From Sphaerospermopsis aphanizomenoides BCCUSP55 (GTDB lineage Bacteria; Cyanobacteriota; Cyanobacteriia; Cyanobacteriales; Nostocaceae): DNA of 51,194 nt. This document shows, in pieces, positions 1-10,843 of the stretch (its first letter is position 1; each line of letters starts with the position of its first letter). The DNA lies in the NCBI RefSeq assembly GCF_001586785.1, contig NZ_LUFH02000036.1:1-51194 (forward strand), in the 5' to 3' direction. The notes below the pieces were generated by a model that did no database searches, was not told where the DNA came from, and saw only the letters and a list, made by a program, of their open reading frames with translations. The position numbers were made by a program, and so were the translations under genes.

Positions 1-32
1 ACACCCCTACACCCCTACACCCCTACACCCCT
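1..32. repeat. Tandem ACACCCCT repeat, four units
   Basis: Four exact 8-nt units run from the window edge to position 32 and overlap the stop codon of hmpE (TAG on the minus strand at 31-33). It belongs to the ACACCCT-type short tandem repeats that recur near 18316, 21664, 31508, 32887, 38284 and 51176. The array may continue outside the window. Confidence 0.9.
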
Positions 33-3000
33 AAGCCATTACTAATTTCTCCCCTCTCAGCATCCGGGTAGCTGCTTCTAGCAGTGCTTCTTCTAAATAA
101 GGTTTGGTGAAGTAACCACTAGCACCGAGTTGAACAGCCATTTGTTTATGTTTATCAGCACCCCGTGAAGTGAGCATGGCTATAGGTAAGTGATTGAGAG
201 TACCATCTTTTTGGATACGAGAGAGCAATTCCAGCCCATCACATCTGGGCATTTCGATGTCACAGAAGACGATATCGCAAGGTAAACCCGAACGCAGTTT
301 ATCCCAGGCTTCTTGACCATCACGGGCTTGTTCAACGCGATAACCTGCTTTGTTAAAGGTGAGAGACAGTAATTCCCGGACAGTGATTGAGTCATCCACA
401 ATCAAAACTGTGGGTTCAATCTTCACATCTGGGGTTTCATGCATGAGAGGAACGGCTTTCCGCTGCCAAGAACCACCACCAATGTGTTTGGACATCTTAC
501 CTTGGAAGATGTCGATAATTTCTAAAACATCGGCAATGGGCATAATGCGACCATCACCGAGAACTGTCGCACCAGCTACACCGCTTGGTTTGGGGGCTGG
601 ACCTTCAAATTGTTTAATAACAATTTCTTGTTCGCTGAGAACTTGGTCAATTTGTAAAGCCACCATTGTGTTACCAGATCGCAAAACGACGACAGAAACC
701 ATGTCATCTTCTCTGGTGCTGCTATAGACACTACCGCGACTGATCTGGCGATTGAAGGCTAAAATTTCCTGTAAAGGTCGGAATGGTAGAGAGGTATCGC
801 GCCAGTAAATAAATGATTGTCCATCAAAATCTTTGTGAATATCTGTGACGGGTATATCTAGTGTGTCTTCTACGCCGTCAATTGGGAAGGCAATTCTGGA
901 CTTATCGGAGATACAACACAAAGCCTTACAAATCTGAAGGGTCAGTGGTAAGCGAATGGTGAAGGTAGTTCCTTTACCCAATACTGAATCGGTGCTAACT
1001 GTGCCACGAATTTCGTTAATATCATTTTCCACCACGTTCATGCCTACACCCCGGCCTTTGATATCATCAATTTCATCGGCAGTGCTAAAACTGGGTAGGA
1101 ACAACAGCTCATAAAAGTCTTGGCGAGTCATTTTTTGGGCTTCTTCTGGTGTGATAACACCTTTTTGAATCGCCTTTAGCTTCACCTTTTCGTGGTCAAT
1201 ACCAGCACCGTCGTCGGTGACAGAAATGACAGTTTGGTTGCCTTGGTGGAAAGCACGAATGGTAATAGTGCCTATCGGTGGTTTACCTTTGGCTTTGCGG
1301 ACTTCTGGGGTTTCAATCCCGTGAGCGATCGCATTGTTGAGCATATGAGTGAGCGGATCTGTCAGATGATCCAAAATCATCTTGTCTATTGGTGTATCCG
1401 CCCCTTCTGTCACCAAATCAACTTGTTTTCCATACTTAATACCGTTATCCCGCACTCCTCGGCGCAAGCGATCAATAGCTTGGGCAAAAGGTACCATTCG
1501 CGCTCTGGTCAATCCCTCTTGTAGTTGGGTGGTGACTTGACGGAACTGTCTAGCTACTCGTTCGGTTTCTTCCGTGACAAAATCAATATCGCTGGCTGAC
1601 TCCCGGACTCGCACAATGTATTCTATTGTTTCTTGGGAGAGTGTATGGAAGAGGGTAAATTGATCCATTTCCAGCTCGCTAAACCCTCTGTCATGGGCAT
1701 GGTTAGAATGTCCATATTCTCTGGTTCTACGGCTACTCAACAGAGATGCTTCCAGAAGCGATCGCTCGTATAACTCTTGCATTCTTGCGCCCACATCGGA
1801 AAGATGTTGCACTTGAATCAGCAAGTTATCTAATGATTGTCGCAGACGTTCATGATCCTGTTCTAAGGTATTACGATTTACTACCAACTCCCCAACCAAG
1901 TTACTCATCTCATCCAGTTGCTTGACTGGAATCTTCATGCTTTCTTCTTTAAAACGACGAATACTTGGACGTGGTGTTTTGCTGGTATTGGATTTGGCAG
2001 TTCTCCCTGCTGCGTTCATGGTTTGATCCGCTTGAGCGAGCAAATCCTCTAATTCCTTAAATTCATCTGTGGGTGCTGAAGATGCGATCGCACTCGGAAC
2101 CTTAATAGTCATAGGTGGATCGACTATCGGTGCTGGTGTGGGAATTTCTGTTGCTTGGACTTCATCTGTGTTCAACAATGCTTCTAAAGCCGCAAAATCC
2201 AAGTCTGGGATGGAAACCTGATTTGTGGATAAATCTGCTTCTTGATCTAGTAAGGCATCTAAGGCTGCAAATTCATCTTCTGCCATAGCCGCCTGATTTG
2301 TCTGGGTAGATGCGGCTGTAATTTCTGGTTCTAGTTGTTGCGGATGTGCTTCTTCTAGGGTGACAGGAGTTTGATCAGCGATATCAGCAGTGATTTCTGC
2401 TTCTAGTCCCAGTTCCAATTCTAGCAACTGAGAATCCAAAGCTATTTCACCTTCTTGTACCAAACCTGTATCACTCTCTTGGTCTAATAATTCTAGCTGT
2501 GTTAGTTCACTCAAACTGAGATCTACAGCTTGATCAGGATCAACCTCTGTGATTTGATCGTGTTCATCAATTGAGAGACTCGTAACTACATTTTCTAAAA
2601 ATGCTAGTCTATTCTCATTGTGATTGTCATCAAAACCAGCAAACAAATCTTCTAAATCAGCATCTATTTGGGAAGATTGGTGAGTAAATTCTGGGATAAA
2701 ATCCAGGACTTCTGGCTCTTGGGAGAAGCTATCAATCGTCGGTAAGGACAATTTATCATCATCAACGGTGCTAGAAGTAGTTTGGGAATCTGTCCAGTCA
2801 GCAAATAAGTTATCAATTGCATCTGTGTTTGATGTTATGTATCCTGTCTCTACTGGCTTAGGAATAGTGAAATCAAAGTCTTCCAAGTAAAAACTGAGGC
2901 TGACCTGCGACTGCTGGCTATCATTTACTGTTTCCCCAGATGCGGCTGCAAATATATCATCCTCTAATTCCTTGACCACATCTTCTCTAACTCCTGGAGT

Positions 3001-4944
3001 CAGGGGCAATGTTGAGGTTATATCTGTTGAATTCCAGAAGTTGTTGAAGTCATCTTCTATTTGGGAACTTGCTGTTGAGATTGTTTCTGGTAAAGCAAAT
3101 ATATTTATCTCATTAATTTCTAAATCATCGGTGGTGGCGATTGTATTGGCTGATGTATGAGTTGTAAGTTCGCCAAACAAATTATCCAAAGACAAGCTTT
3201 CTGATTGAGGAATGCTCGTTTCTAATTCTGGTTCACCAAAAGCAAGTTCCTCCAGAACATCGGCATTTGTATTTGCTAATAAATCATCCAAGCTGTTGGC
3301 AGTTCCTAAAGATGCTGATGAAGTGACTGTTTCTAGAGAAATTGATTCATTAGCATCAGGTGTTAATTCCCAGAGACTGCCTATTAATTCAACAGCATTA
3401 ATATTTGTTAAATCATTTTCTTCAATAGATTGTGCTATTTCTAGAGTATCTACCGCCAGGTCTTCACTGTTAATATTGGTGACAGATAATTCTAAATTTG
3501 GATTAGTCAGGGACACATCATTATGTTCTGGATTTTCCGTTTCTAAAAATGTGTCACCGAATAATAGGGCTAGGTCTTCTGTAATATTGGTATGCCTTTG
3601 TGGTTGATGATTGCTGGTGTCATTATCCAATGACAGGATATCACTGAAATCATGATCAACATCTTCAAATTCACTGTCACTAATTCCTATGATATTAGTA
3701 GTAGTTTCTACTATTTCTGGTTGTTGCCAACCTGCTTCTATTTCTAGTTCGGGAGTATCACCTTCAAACAAATCGGCTAGGGTATTTAATTCAGCAATTC
3801 CTACCTCTAGTCCATTCAGATCAAAAATATCACTGTTGAGATTAAATATGTCATTTTGATTAGTAAATAAGGAATCTGCCCTTTCAGCAGTAGCATTTGT
3901 ATCAGTTCGTGCTAGATTTGGCAGTTGATCTGTATCTGCTGCTAAATTTAGTTCTTGTATTGGTGTAAATTTAATTGTGCTGTTTGCTGGTAGCAGTACA
4001 TTATCTGTGTGTATTTCTAATGTATTGGCAATTTGTGTTTCTGCCTGTGGTTGGTCATCAACCCAATCCAATTGTATTTCTGGGAACTCAAGTTCTGGAA
4101 TTAACTCTAATGCTTCTAGTTCTGGACTAACGTTTATTTCTGCTTCTCTACCTTGAGTAACTAATTCTTGTGCTTGTTTAATTTCGGTAATCACAATTTT
4201 AGCTAAAGTGAGATAGGTATTGTCAGGATTAGCGATCGCATTGCCTGCGGTTTGAGACAATCTACACCAATTCGTCAAATTCAACTTTTCACCCAGTTTA
4301 ACTAATCTCTGGCAGCAAGCCTGTAATTTTTCCCTAGATGAAGATGTATTGCTTTGCTTAAACAGTTGTAACATTTCCCGCAGCGACTGTAGCACTTGAG
4401 TATGAAACTCTGACCACTGCTCGTTGGCTACTACGGTTTTTTGTGGCTGTTGTTGAGGTGCTGCGTCTTGTATTGGTGGTTTTATAACTGTCTGTGTCGC
4501 CACAGGTGTATTGCTATCTTGCGATTTGACAAGTTGCTCTAGATGCTCGTTGAGTCCTTGAAAAAGAGGCTCTGTTTCTAACATCAAAGTATTAGCCGTT
4601 TCTTCTGACAAACCAAACGGACTACCCAAATGATCTAACAACGCTTTTAAAGTATCAGAGACACCCAGAAACAAAGATTCTAACTTTTGGTCAACCTGGA
4701 CTGTATGCTCTTTGAGAACTTTAAAACAATCTTCCAAACGGTGAGATGTCTGCTGGATACTCCCCAAACCCAGCATAGCTGCTCCCCCTTTGATCGAGTG
4801 AGCAGCCCGGAAGACTTCGTTGATCATTTCTGGGTCATTGAGGGTATCTTGTAGCTTCAGTAACCCCTGTTCGATTGTATTCAGGTGTTCTCTGGCTTCT
4901 TCGATAAAGTAACCCAAAATCCGTTGTTGTTGTTCCGGCTGCAT
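31..4944 (-). CDS. hmpE: HmpE/PixL-type CheA hybrid histidine kinase with C-terminal receiver
   Basis: Hybrid CheA kinase, 1637 aa, predicted to autophosphorylate and signal to response regulators that control type IV pili. Order of domains: N-terminal Hpt with AHSIKGGAAMLG (phospho-His about residue 49); a very long acidic linker (about 130-980) with repeated LDDLF/LEALL-like motifs; dimerisation helices (MKIPVKQLDEM, about 1010); HATPase with HMLNNAIAHGIE (about 1203), DDGAGID and GRGVGMNVV; a CheW-like domain; and a receiver domain (about 1510-1630) with VLIVDD, acceptor Asp in VFCDIEMP and the YFTKPY lysine. I prefer the ATG at 4944 because the two-codon extension begins with TTG. It is the last gene of the leftward hmpABCDE set, 115 nt after hmpD. 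The gap holds degenerate GGATTTTGGATT repeats. The stop codon lies in a tandem repeat. Function is from family knowledge; the hmp name rests on gene order and the neighbouring hmpF. Confidence 0.88.
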   Translation of the reverse strand: MQPEQQQRILGYFIEEAREHLNTIEQGLLKLQDTLNDPEMINEVFRAAHSIKGGAAMLGLGSIQQTSHRLEDCFKVLKEHTVQVDQKLESLFLGVSDTLKALLDHLGSPFGLSEETANTLMLETEPLFQGLNEHLEQLVKSQDSNTPVATQTVIKPPIQDAAPQQQPQKTVVANEQWSEFHTQVLQSLREMLQLFKQSNTSSSREKLQACCQRLVKLGEKLNLTNWCRLSQTAGNAIANPDNTYLTLAKIVITEIKQAQELVTQGREAEINVSPELEALELIPELEFPEIQLDWVDDQPQAETQIANTLEIHTDNVLLPANSTIKFTPIQELNLAADTDQLPNLARTDTNATAERADSLFTNQNDIFNLNSDIFDLNGLEVGIAELNTLADLFEGDTPELEIEAGWQQPEIVETTTNIIGISDSEFEDVDHDFSDILSLDNDTSNHQPQRHTNITEDLALLFGDTFLETENPEHNDVSLTNPNLELSVTNINSEDLAVDTLEIAQSIEENDLTNINAVELIGSLWELTPDANESISLETVTSSASLGTANSLDDLLANTNADVLEELAFGEPELETSIPQSESLSLDNLFGELTTHTSANTIATTDDLEINEINIFALPETISTASSQIEDDFNNFWNSTDITSTLPLTPGVREDVVKELEDDIFAAASGETVNDSQQSQVSLSFYLEDFDFTIPKPVETGYITSNTDAIDNLFADWTDSQTTSSTVDDDKLSLPTIDSFSQEPEVLDFIPEFTHQSSQIDADLEDLFAGFDDNHNENRLAFLENVVTSLSIDEHDQITEVDPDQAVDLSLSELTQLELLDQESDTGLVQEGEIALDSQLLELELGLEAEITADIADQTPVTLEEAHPQQLEPEITAASTQTNQAAMAEDEFAALDALLDQEADLSTNQVSIPDLDFAALEALLNTDEVQATEIPTPAPIVDPPMTIKVPSAIASSAPTDEFKELEDLLAQADQTMNAAGRTAKSNTSKTPRPSIRRFKEESMKIPVKQLDEMSNLVGELVVNRNTLEQDHERLRQSLDNLLIQVQHLSDVGARMQELYERSLLEASLLSSRRTREYGHSNHAHDRGFSELEMDQFTLFHTLSQETIEYIVRVRESASDIDFVTEETERVARQFRQVTTQLQEGLTRARMVPFAQAIDRLRRGVRDNGIKYGKQVDLVTEGADTPIDKMILDHLTDPLTHMLNNAIAHGIETPEVRKAKGKPPIGTITIRAFHQGNQTVISVTDDGAGIDHEKVKLKAIQKGVITPEEAQKMTRQDFYELLFLPSFSTADEIDDIKGRGVGMNVVENDINEIRGTVSTDSVLGKGTTFTIRLPLTLQICKALCCISDKSRIAFPIDGVEDTLDIPVTDIHKDFDGQSFIYWRDTSLPFRPLQEILAFNRQISRGSVYSSTREDDMVSVVVLRSGNTMVALQIDQVLSEQEIVIKQFEGPAPKPSGVAGATVLGDGRIMPIADVLEIIDIFQGKMSKHIGGGSWQRKAVPLMHETPDVKIEPTVLIVDDSITVRELLSLTFNKAGYRVEQARDGQEAWDKLRSGLPCDIVFCDIEMPRCDGLELLSRIQKDGTLNHLPIAMLTSRGADKHKQMAVQLGASGYFTKPYLEEALLEAATRMLRGEKLVMA

Positions 4945-5059
4945 AAACAAGGATGAAGAATAAAGGATGAAGGATTAATGCAGGATTCAGGTTGAATTTT
5001 GGATTTTGGATTGAACAATCTCCAATTGAAAATCGCAAATCCAAAATTTAATTTCTCCT

Positions 5060-8000
5060 TTACCTGGATTCAATGGTTTCCACTCGGAAACGTTCCACAG
5101 AAGCAATTAAGTCACGGGATACTCCCACTAGGTGTTGGAGAGCGCCGGAAACTCGCTGTGCTTCTTGGGAAGTTTCTTGGGCTGTGAGTTCCACTGATTG
5201 CATTACTTGAGCTACAGCGCGAGAGGTTTCCGTTTGTTCTACGGTGTCACTGGTAATTGAGCGCACTAGCCGATCAATATGATCAGCTACTTGAATAATA
5301 TTTTCTAGCGATCGCTTGGCTTCTTCTGCTAGTTTAGTACCTTTTATTACCTGTTGTGTACCTTCTTCCATCGCTGTCATCACAGAACTGGTTTCGCTCT
5401 GGATTTGCATGACGATTTGTTCGATTTCTTTTAAAGATTTGGCGGATTTGTCAGCTAATTGGCGGACTTCATCAGCCACGATCGCAAATCCTCTACCTGC
5501 TTCTCCGGCTCTTGCTGCCTCAATACTGGCATTGAGTGCCAATAAGTTGGTTCTAGAAGCAATTTGAGATACCAAGGCGACAATAGAGTTAATTTCTTGG
5601 GAAGATTCCGCTAACCGTTTCACTTTGCGGGTAGTTTCCGCCACTGTTTCCCGAATTTCCAAAATCCCCGCCACGGTATTTTCTACTGCTTCTCCTCCTT
5701 TGACGGCGATGACGCTGGCATCACGGGCTACAGCTTCTGCTTCTTTAGCAGCATCTGCTACCCGTTTAATAGATTCCGTCATGACTTGTACGGAGTTTAA
5801 AGTCACAGCCAACTCTTCCGCTTGACGCAAAGCATCACCTGATAAAGCTCTAGCAAAGGTTTCCGAATTAGTTGAACCTTTGGTTACTTCCCTGGCTGCT
5901 ACTTTCACCTGCTGCACAATATCCCGCAGGTTTTGAATTGTCAGGTTAAAGGCATCTGCTACAGCGCCGAGTACGTCTGCTGTCACCTCGGCTTGAACTG
6001 TTAAGTCTCCTCTAGCTGCTCCTTCCACGTCATCCAACAATCGAATCACTTGACGTTGCAGGTTTTCTTTTGCTTCTTCCTGTTCAACGGCTTTTCTTGT
6101 CGCTTCATTGGTAGTTGTGAAAATTACCCGCGCCATGTCGTTGAAACTGGTGGCTAAGTAACCTAATTCGTCTTCTGAATAAACTGTGGCTTGAACATTC
6201 AGATTTCCTTCTCGCACAGCATCAAACTGCACTTGCAGATCCTTGGTAGTGCGCCGAATTTGCTTGAGTGCCAGATTGCTCATAAAACCAGCCGTTACCC
6301 CACCTGCTACTCCTGCGGCTAAAGCCATTGCCCAACCTGTATTCCGCACCGATTCCCGTTGTGCAGGTTCGGAAAAATGTGTCGCCCCAAAACTAATCAA
6401 AGCAGCTACTACTGAGGAGGTTAATCCGACTGTAACAGCAATGTACCATTGTTTTTTATCTAAAGAAGCATTCTCAAAAAATCCCAACAAACCTTGATCT
6501 ACGCTGACAGTTGGTTCTAGTTTGGCAGCGTCTGTTTCCGTAAATACAGGAACTGCTTCCTGGGCTCCAGTGATTGTGAACAGTTCCTCATCACGGTCAA
6601 TGGAGTTATTAATAGAAAAGTCTTCACTAAAAGAATTGATGGAACTAGTTTTATTGCTACTGGTAGTGTCAGATAATAACTCCACATCACTGTAGCCAGA
6701 ATCTCCTCCTAGATCAAAACTGGGAATACCACCTAAATCATCAAATTCATCAAAATCATCTAAAAAGGTGATGTTTTGAGCATTGCTTCCCTGGGAGTTA
6801 TGGTTTTGCTCTTCATCACTGACAAAGCTTTCTGAGCCAAAAGCAGATTCAAAGGCTTCTAAGTCAAAACTATCATCATCAAAGTTTTTTTGATCATGTT
6901 GGTAATTTGAGTTAACCTGCTGGTCAGAACTAGCAAAGTTACTGTTCAAAGATGAGGATACTTGATTATTAAAGCTGGATGCTGATTGGTTTTGTACTGC
7001 CTCTGGCATTTGTGCTAACCAATTATCTGCGCCACTCAAAGATGTCTCGTCACTGTTGTCTCTAAAATCTTCTAAATCTTCTAAATCTTCTAAATCTTCT
7101 AAATCTTCTAAATCTTCTAAATCTTCTAAATCATCATTGATTTCCTGTTCAGCAACGACGACATTAACATTTGCCTGAATGTTACTGGAGAAGCCCAGAT
7201 TCCCCATACTCATATTTGCCAATTCTAGTTCATCTTGTTCTGTAAATGATGCAGGTAAAGATTCCCATTTGTCGTCAGCTAATTGATCCATATCTCCCAA
7301 AGCTGAACTAATCTGCTCATCACTAATTGCAGCGGCATCTGTGGGTGTGGGATTTACCTCCAAGTCAGCAAAATGATCATTTTCTGCTGCCTGTTCTATA
7401 TTCCCTGAAGCAATATCTTCTTGCCAAAAAGATGGTAACTCCAAATCACCTGATACTTGACTATCTGTTGCTACTGGTTCTGTAAATGGTTGATAAGTCA
7501 GAGGTGAATCAAATACTCCTAATTCATCACCATCACCACTTGCTGCTGGTTCTGTAAATTGTTCATTTAAAGCAAAAGGATCATGACTAAAATCTAATGA
7601 ATTACTTGATAGTTGATCAAAGTCCATACTGTCTAATGAACTATCAAAAGGATTATGCATAGATATATCTTCGAGAGACTCTGCCGATAGTTCATAATCC
7701 TCAAAAGATTTCAGATCAAAACCACTGTTATCCAAGTCGCTACCAACTCCTAACTCTAGTAATTCTCCTTCATTAGTTACCAAACCATTAGAAAATTCTC
7801 CACTACCGATCAGTTCATTCAAAGCTACGGCTGAGTTCTCTTCGCCAAATGGATTTAGGTATTGATTGATATTTTCCAGACAACTAGTAGCAGAACTAAT
7901 AATTTCTTGATCATCTGTCAAATGAAACACCTGTTGATATTCGGCTTTTGCTATTGCAAACTGCTGTAAAACATAGTATATGTGACCCCGCAACAGATGA

Positions 8001-8131
8001 GAATTAGGATCATCCGGTAGATTACTGACTGCTTGGTCTACTAAAGTAGCAGCAACTTCATAATCTCCTTGTGTATATGCTTTTACTGCCTGCTGATATT
8101 TGGAATTGTGATCATCTATATTTGTTGCCAT
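5060..8131 (-). CDS. hmpD: HmpD/PilJ-type methyl-accepting chemotaxis protein
   Basis: Chemoreceptor-like transducer, 1023 aa, expected to control the CheA-type kinase of the pilus motility system. The N-terminus (about 10-100) looks TPR-like. A long acidic low-complexity region follows, with seven (DLE)-type repeats. Two hydrophobic segments ([17 protein letters not shown] and [17 protein letters not shown]) precede HAMP-type segments and a signalling domain with the hairpin tip [19 protein letters not shown]. No GAF or bilin-binding domain is visible, so it resembles HmpD/PilJ rather than the phototaxis receptor PixJ. An upstream ATG at 8167 would overlap hmpC by 20 nt. The ATG at 8131 has a strong GGGAGG site just upstream and leaves 16 nt after the hmpC stop, so I chose it. 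Confidence 0.88.
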   Translation of the reverse strand: MATNIDDHNSKYQQAVKAYTQGDYEVAATLVDQAVSNLPDDPNSHLLRGHIYYVLQQFAIAKAEYQQVFHLTDDQEIISSATSCLENINQYLNPFGEENSAVALNELIGSGEFSNGLVTNEGELLELGVGSDLDNSGFDLKSFEDYELSAESLEDISMHNPFDSSLDSMDFDQLSSNSLDFSHDPFALNEQFTEPAASGDGDELGVFDSPLTYQPFTEPVATDSQVSGDLELPSFWQEDIASGNIEQAAENDHFADLEVNPTPTDAAAISDEQISSALGDMDQLADDKWESLPASFTEQDELELANMSMGNLGFSSNIQANVNVVVAEQEINDDLEDLEDLEDLEDLEDLEDLEDFRDNSDETSLSGADNWLAQMPEAVQNQSASSFNNQVSSSLNSNFASSDQQVNSNYQHDQKNFDDDSFDLEAFESAFGSESFVSDEEQNHNSQGSNAQNITFLDDFDEFDDLGGIPSFDLGGDSGYSDVELLSDTTSSNKTSSINSFSEDFSINNSIDRDEELFTITGAQEAVPVFTETDAAKLEPTVSVDQGLLGFFENASLDKKQWYIAVTVGLTSSVVAALISFGATHFSEPAQRESVRNTGWAMALAAGVAGGVTAGFMSNLALKQIRRTTKDLQVQFDAVREGNLNVQATVYSEDELGYLATSFNDMARVIFTTTNEATRKAVEQEEAKENLQRQVIRLLDDVEGAARGDLTVQAEVTADVLGAVADAFNLTIQNLRDIVQQVKVAAREVTKGSTNSETFARALSGDALRQAEELAVTLNSVQVMTESIKRVADAAKEAEAVARDASVIAVKGGEAVENTVAGILEIRETVAETTRKVKRLAESSQEINSIVALVSQIASRTNLLALNASIEAARAGEAGRGFAIVADEVRQLADKSAKSLKEIEQIVMQIQSETSSVMTAMEEGTQQVIKGTKLAEEAKRSLENIIQVADHIDRLVRSITSDTVEQTETSRAVAQVMQSVELTAQETSQEAQRVSGALQHLVGVSRDLIASVERFRVETIESR
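7071..7133. repeat. Seven 9-bp in-frame repeats inside hmpD
   Basis: Six exact TCTAAATCT units and a final TCTAAATCA occur in tandem. On the coding (minus) strand they encode a run of DLE triplets. The unit is a multiple of three, so copy-number slippage would change length without breaking the frame. Confidence 0.93.
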
Positions 8132-8147
8132 TTCCACCCTCCCGACT

Positions 8148-8675
8148 TCATCCTGCCCACCTAGCACTCCGCAAAATTGCCGTTTGATCTATCAGTCGCA
8201 GATACTTATTATTTTTAGTATCTAACCATTCTCCACGTAAAAAAGGAGCCATCGTATCCGGGACGTTATTTGCTGGCATGAGATACTGTGTATCAAGCCA
8301 ACCCATGCCACAGATTTGTTCTACTCCTAAGCCTACTATTATGTCTTGATCTTCAATAGCAATTACTGGTATCTCAGATTTATCTGTGTTTAACGGAGTT
8401 GCTTCCCCCAAAAATTGACCTAAATCTGCCACCCAAATTAATCGCCCTCGTAAATTCAGAGTGCCTAATAGCAGCGGAGAAGCATTAGGAATTGGGGTGA
8501 TACGATCAGGACTGAGTTCAATCACTTCCCGGATGCCAGTTGCTTGTAATGCAAACTCCTGATGCGAGGGAATGTAAAATCTTAGATGTAGCTCGCCTTC
8601 AGGACTTTCTAGTTGTAATTCCGGGCGAAATTGGTCTTGACCACTACCGCTTAAAAAGTCTGGTTTGCTAACCAT
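8148..8675 (-). CDS. hmpC: HmpC/PilI-type CheW adaptor
   Basis: CheW-like scaffold, 175 aa, predicted to couple the receptor HmpD to the kinase HmpE. One CheW domain spans about residues 28-170, with family-typical segments [36 protein letters not shown] and a C-terminal ILRSARW. It starts with ATG, lies 13 nt after the hmpB stop and 16 nt before the preferred hmpD start, so the genes are very likely cotranscribed. Assignment to CheW is secure; the hmp symbol comes from context. Confidence 0.88.
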   Translation of the reverse strand: MVSKPDFLSGSGQDQFRPELQLESPEGELHLRFYIPSHQEFALQATGIREVIELSPDRITPIPNASPLLLGTLNLRGRLIWVADLGQFLGEATPLNTDKSEIPVIAIEDQDIIVGLGVEQICGMGWLDTQYLMPANNVPDTMAPFLRGEWLDTKNNKYLRLIDQTAILRSARWAG

Positions 8676-8688
8676 ATTGTTTTCATCC

Positions 8689-9054
8689 TTATCCTCGCAG
8701 CAGTTGTTTGACTGTTCCCACCAACTCGGTTGGTTGAAACGGTTTGGCTATGTAAGCGTCTGCTCCCTGTTTCATCCCCCAGTAGCGATCAAATTCTTCT
8801 CCTTTGGAAGAACACATGACCACAGGAACATTTTGGGTCTTGGGATCTGATTTTAAGCGCCGACACAGTTCATAGCCGTTCATCCGGGGCATGACAATAT
8901 CTAAAACGACTAAATCGGGAGGTGTGCTTTGAATTGCTTCTAAAGCTTCCACTCCGTCCCCGGCATGGGTGACAGTAAGTCCACTAGCTTTGAGGAGGTC
9001 TGTAATCATCTCCCTCTGGGCGATACTGTCTTCAACAATGAGAACTGTACTCAT
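8689..9054 (-). CDS. hmpB: HmpB/PilH-type CheY response regulator
   Basis: Single-domain receiver, 121 aa, the standard CheY length. It shows the acidic pocket (VLIVEDS, E8/D9), phospho-acceptor Asp52 in VVLDIVMPRMNG, Ser82 after strand 4 and Lys104 in AKPF. There is no output domain, so it should act by binding a partner. It lies between hmpA and hmpC, 13 nt upstream of hmpC, and likely receives phosphate from HmpE. Confidence 0.9.
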   Translation of the reverse strand: MSTVLIVEDSIAQREMITDLLKASGLTVTHAGDGVEALEAIQSTPPDLVVLDIVMPRMNGYELCRRLKSDPKTQNVPVVMCSSKGEEFDRYWGMKQGADAYIAKPFQPTELVGTVKQLLRG

Positions 9055-9252
9055 AAATCTCTATTTACCTCCTGCTTGAGACTTTCTGTTTGGGAATTTT
9101 CACCAATTCTCTATACAAGCTATTTTTTGTATAAATTAATTCTACTAATTTCACTATCTTACTGATGATGGCAGTTTTGCTGGTGTTGGCTGATTCTGTG
9201 ATAACATTTTTTACCCCATATTTGAGCAAATCCACAAGTCTAGATATTCTGT

Positions 9253-10458
9253 TTATATTCCCACAACAGAATCTATGTTGATATATTTTTCTACCAACAT
9301 CAGTAATTCAGTATCTGCAAATGGTTTGGTCAAATAATCTGTAGCCCCAACCATCCTGGCTCTGACGCGATCAATAAATCCTTCTTTCCCAGTCAACATG
9401 ATAATGGGTACTAGGCGAAAGGCAGTGGAATGTCGCAGCATGGAGCAAATTTCGTATCCGTCTAATTCTGGCATGGCAATGTCGCATAAAATTAAGTCTG
9501 GTTTGAGTTGAAAAACGAGGCTGAGGGCTTCTAAGGGTTTGGTAATGGAAATGGCTTCGTACCCCTGTGGACATAAGATGGACTCTACAATTTCACAGAT
9601 GGCGATCGCATCTTCAATACATACTACCCGTCCTTTGCGTTTATCTATCTGCTCCCAGTCTGGTCTTTGACTACTAGGACTAGAAGTTCCTGAATATACT
9701 AACTGTAGCCATCCTTGTTGTACGTAAGGATATATAGCTTTGGCAACGGTTAAAATATCACGATTAAGATAACGAGCCAACTGGCGTAAAGATGTTTTAC
9801 CATCTGCCCATTGTTGTAACCTATTCACTGTTGATGCTGGTAGTGAGTCGCTCAATTTACCTATGTCAGCCAATACTGGTAACTGTTCTGGAGATTGGAT
9901 ATGTGGATATAGCTGTTTCCATTCCTGTACTTGTTTAGTGATTTTTGTTACTAAAGATTTAATTTCTAAGCTAGTTAATTGGGGTACAAGTGCTGCACCT
10001 AAATCGAAAATAAAACTACCTTGGTGTAAACTCAGCAAATCAAACAGTGTCTCATGTACTAACCCGTGAATGATATTCCTGGCTATTTTGGGAGTGATAA
10101 TATTTTGTTCTAAGAGCGCCCAAATGTAACCATACTCTGGAGAATTCATTGATGCTAAGGTGGCAAGCTGAGTTTTATTCAGCCGTTGCTCAACTCGGTA
10201 ATGACGTAAGTAATCATCAATTCGGGATAAACTGCTTTCACCAGCTTGACAATAAACTATTTGACCATTGAGAAAAAATACAAACCAAGACTGTGGCTTG
10301 CTCTCTCCAGATTGACGATACTTGATAGTGTCTTCTGGGCTAAGTTTGTGACTATGATAAGAACTGTGTGCTTCCACCCACAACTGTCCAGTTCTTTGCC
10401 CTAAAGATATCAGTTGTAGAATACTGCAAATATCAATCTCATTTAAATTTCCTTGCAT
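9253..10458 (-). CDS. hmpA: HmpA/PatA-type response regulator
   Basis: PatA-family regulator, 401 aa. The N-terminal half is a DUF4388-like region (MQGNLNEIDICSILQLI... LGQRTGQLWV). A receiver follows at about 278-395 with VVCIEDA, acceptor Asp about 326 in LILCDIAMPELDG and the LTKPF lysine. The first gene of the leftward hmp cluster, 198 nt before hmpB. ATG at 10458 has GGAG a few bases upstream. PatA-like proteins of this order occur in the pil/pix/hmp loci of cyanobacteria; PatA itself acts in heterocyst patterning, and I assign this copy to motility because of the adjacent cheY, cheW, mcp and cheA genes. Confidence 0.86.
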   Translation of the reverse strand: MQGNLNEIDICSILQLISLGQRTGQLWVEAHSSYHSHKLSPEDTIKYRQSGESKPQSWFVFFLNGQIVYCQAGESSLSRIDDYLRHYRVEQRLNKTQLATLASMNSPEYGYIWALLEQNIITPKIARNIIHGLVHETLFDLLSLHQGSFIFDLGAALVPQLTSLEIKSLVTKITKQVQEWKQLYPHIQSPEQLPVLADIGKLSDSLPASTVNRLQQWADGKTSLRQLARYLNRDILTVAKAIYPYVQQGWLQLVYSGTSSPSSQRPDWEQIDKRKGRVVCIEDAIAICEIVESILCPQGYEAISITKPLEALSLVFQLKPDLILCDIAMPELDGYEICSMLRHSTAFRLVPIIMLTGKEGFIDRVRARMVGATDYLTKPFADTELLMLVEKYINIDSVVGI

Positions 10459-10843
10459 TTAGCTCCAATACCCTCCTGGGCTTTCTAGAGAGATTTCGTG
10501 ATTAATTGTTACCGTCAGTTTTTTCATATTTCCATTAGAATGGCAGGATGATTATCTATTCAATCAGTTCAGGCAGCTGGACATGAACCTTTTGTGATAG
10601 ATATTTGACAAAGATACTGTTCACACTGTAGTCACAGTCACTATTATGGTGTACAGAATCTAGAAGATGCGCTCTAGCTGCATCTACCAAATATCAAGAT
10701 ATATCAATATGTGAGATATCAGTTCCATAAATAGTTTTGTCTATCCTGTGCTGCTAAACTTAGGTTAAACAAGATAAATTAACAGAATAATCCAAGGTAT
10801 ATCCCAAAACACGGACGTAAAGTGCATCAAAAGGACTAGCGGT
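10459..10843. promoter_or_regulatory. Divergent hmpA/hmpF intergenic region
   Basis: This 385-nt gap separates hmpA (minus) from hmpF (plus) and must hold the promoters of both. It is AT-rich, with short inverted motifs around ATATCAAGATATATCAATATGTGAGATATC (10692-10721 region). I cannot place a promoter with confidence. No ORF is credible. Confidence 0.5.

Noticed and set aside
5060-8131. PixJ-type phototaxis receptor
   Set aside because: No GAF domains or bilin-binding Cys are visible; the HAMP plus signalling layout fits HmpD/PilJ.
8132-8167. Earlier ATG for hmpD
   Set aside because: It overlaps hmpC by 20 nt and has no ribosome-binding site, while the ATG at 8131 has GGGAGG just upstream.
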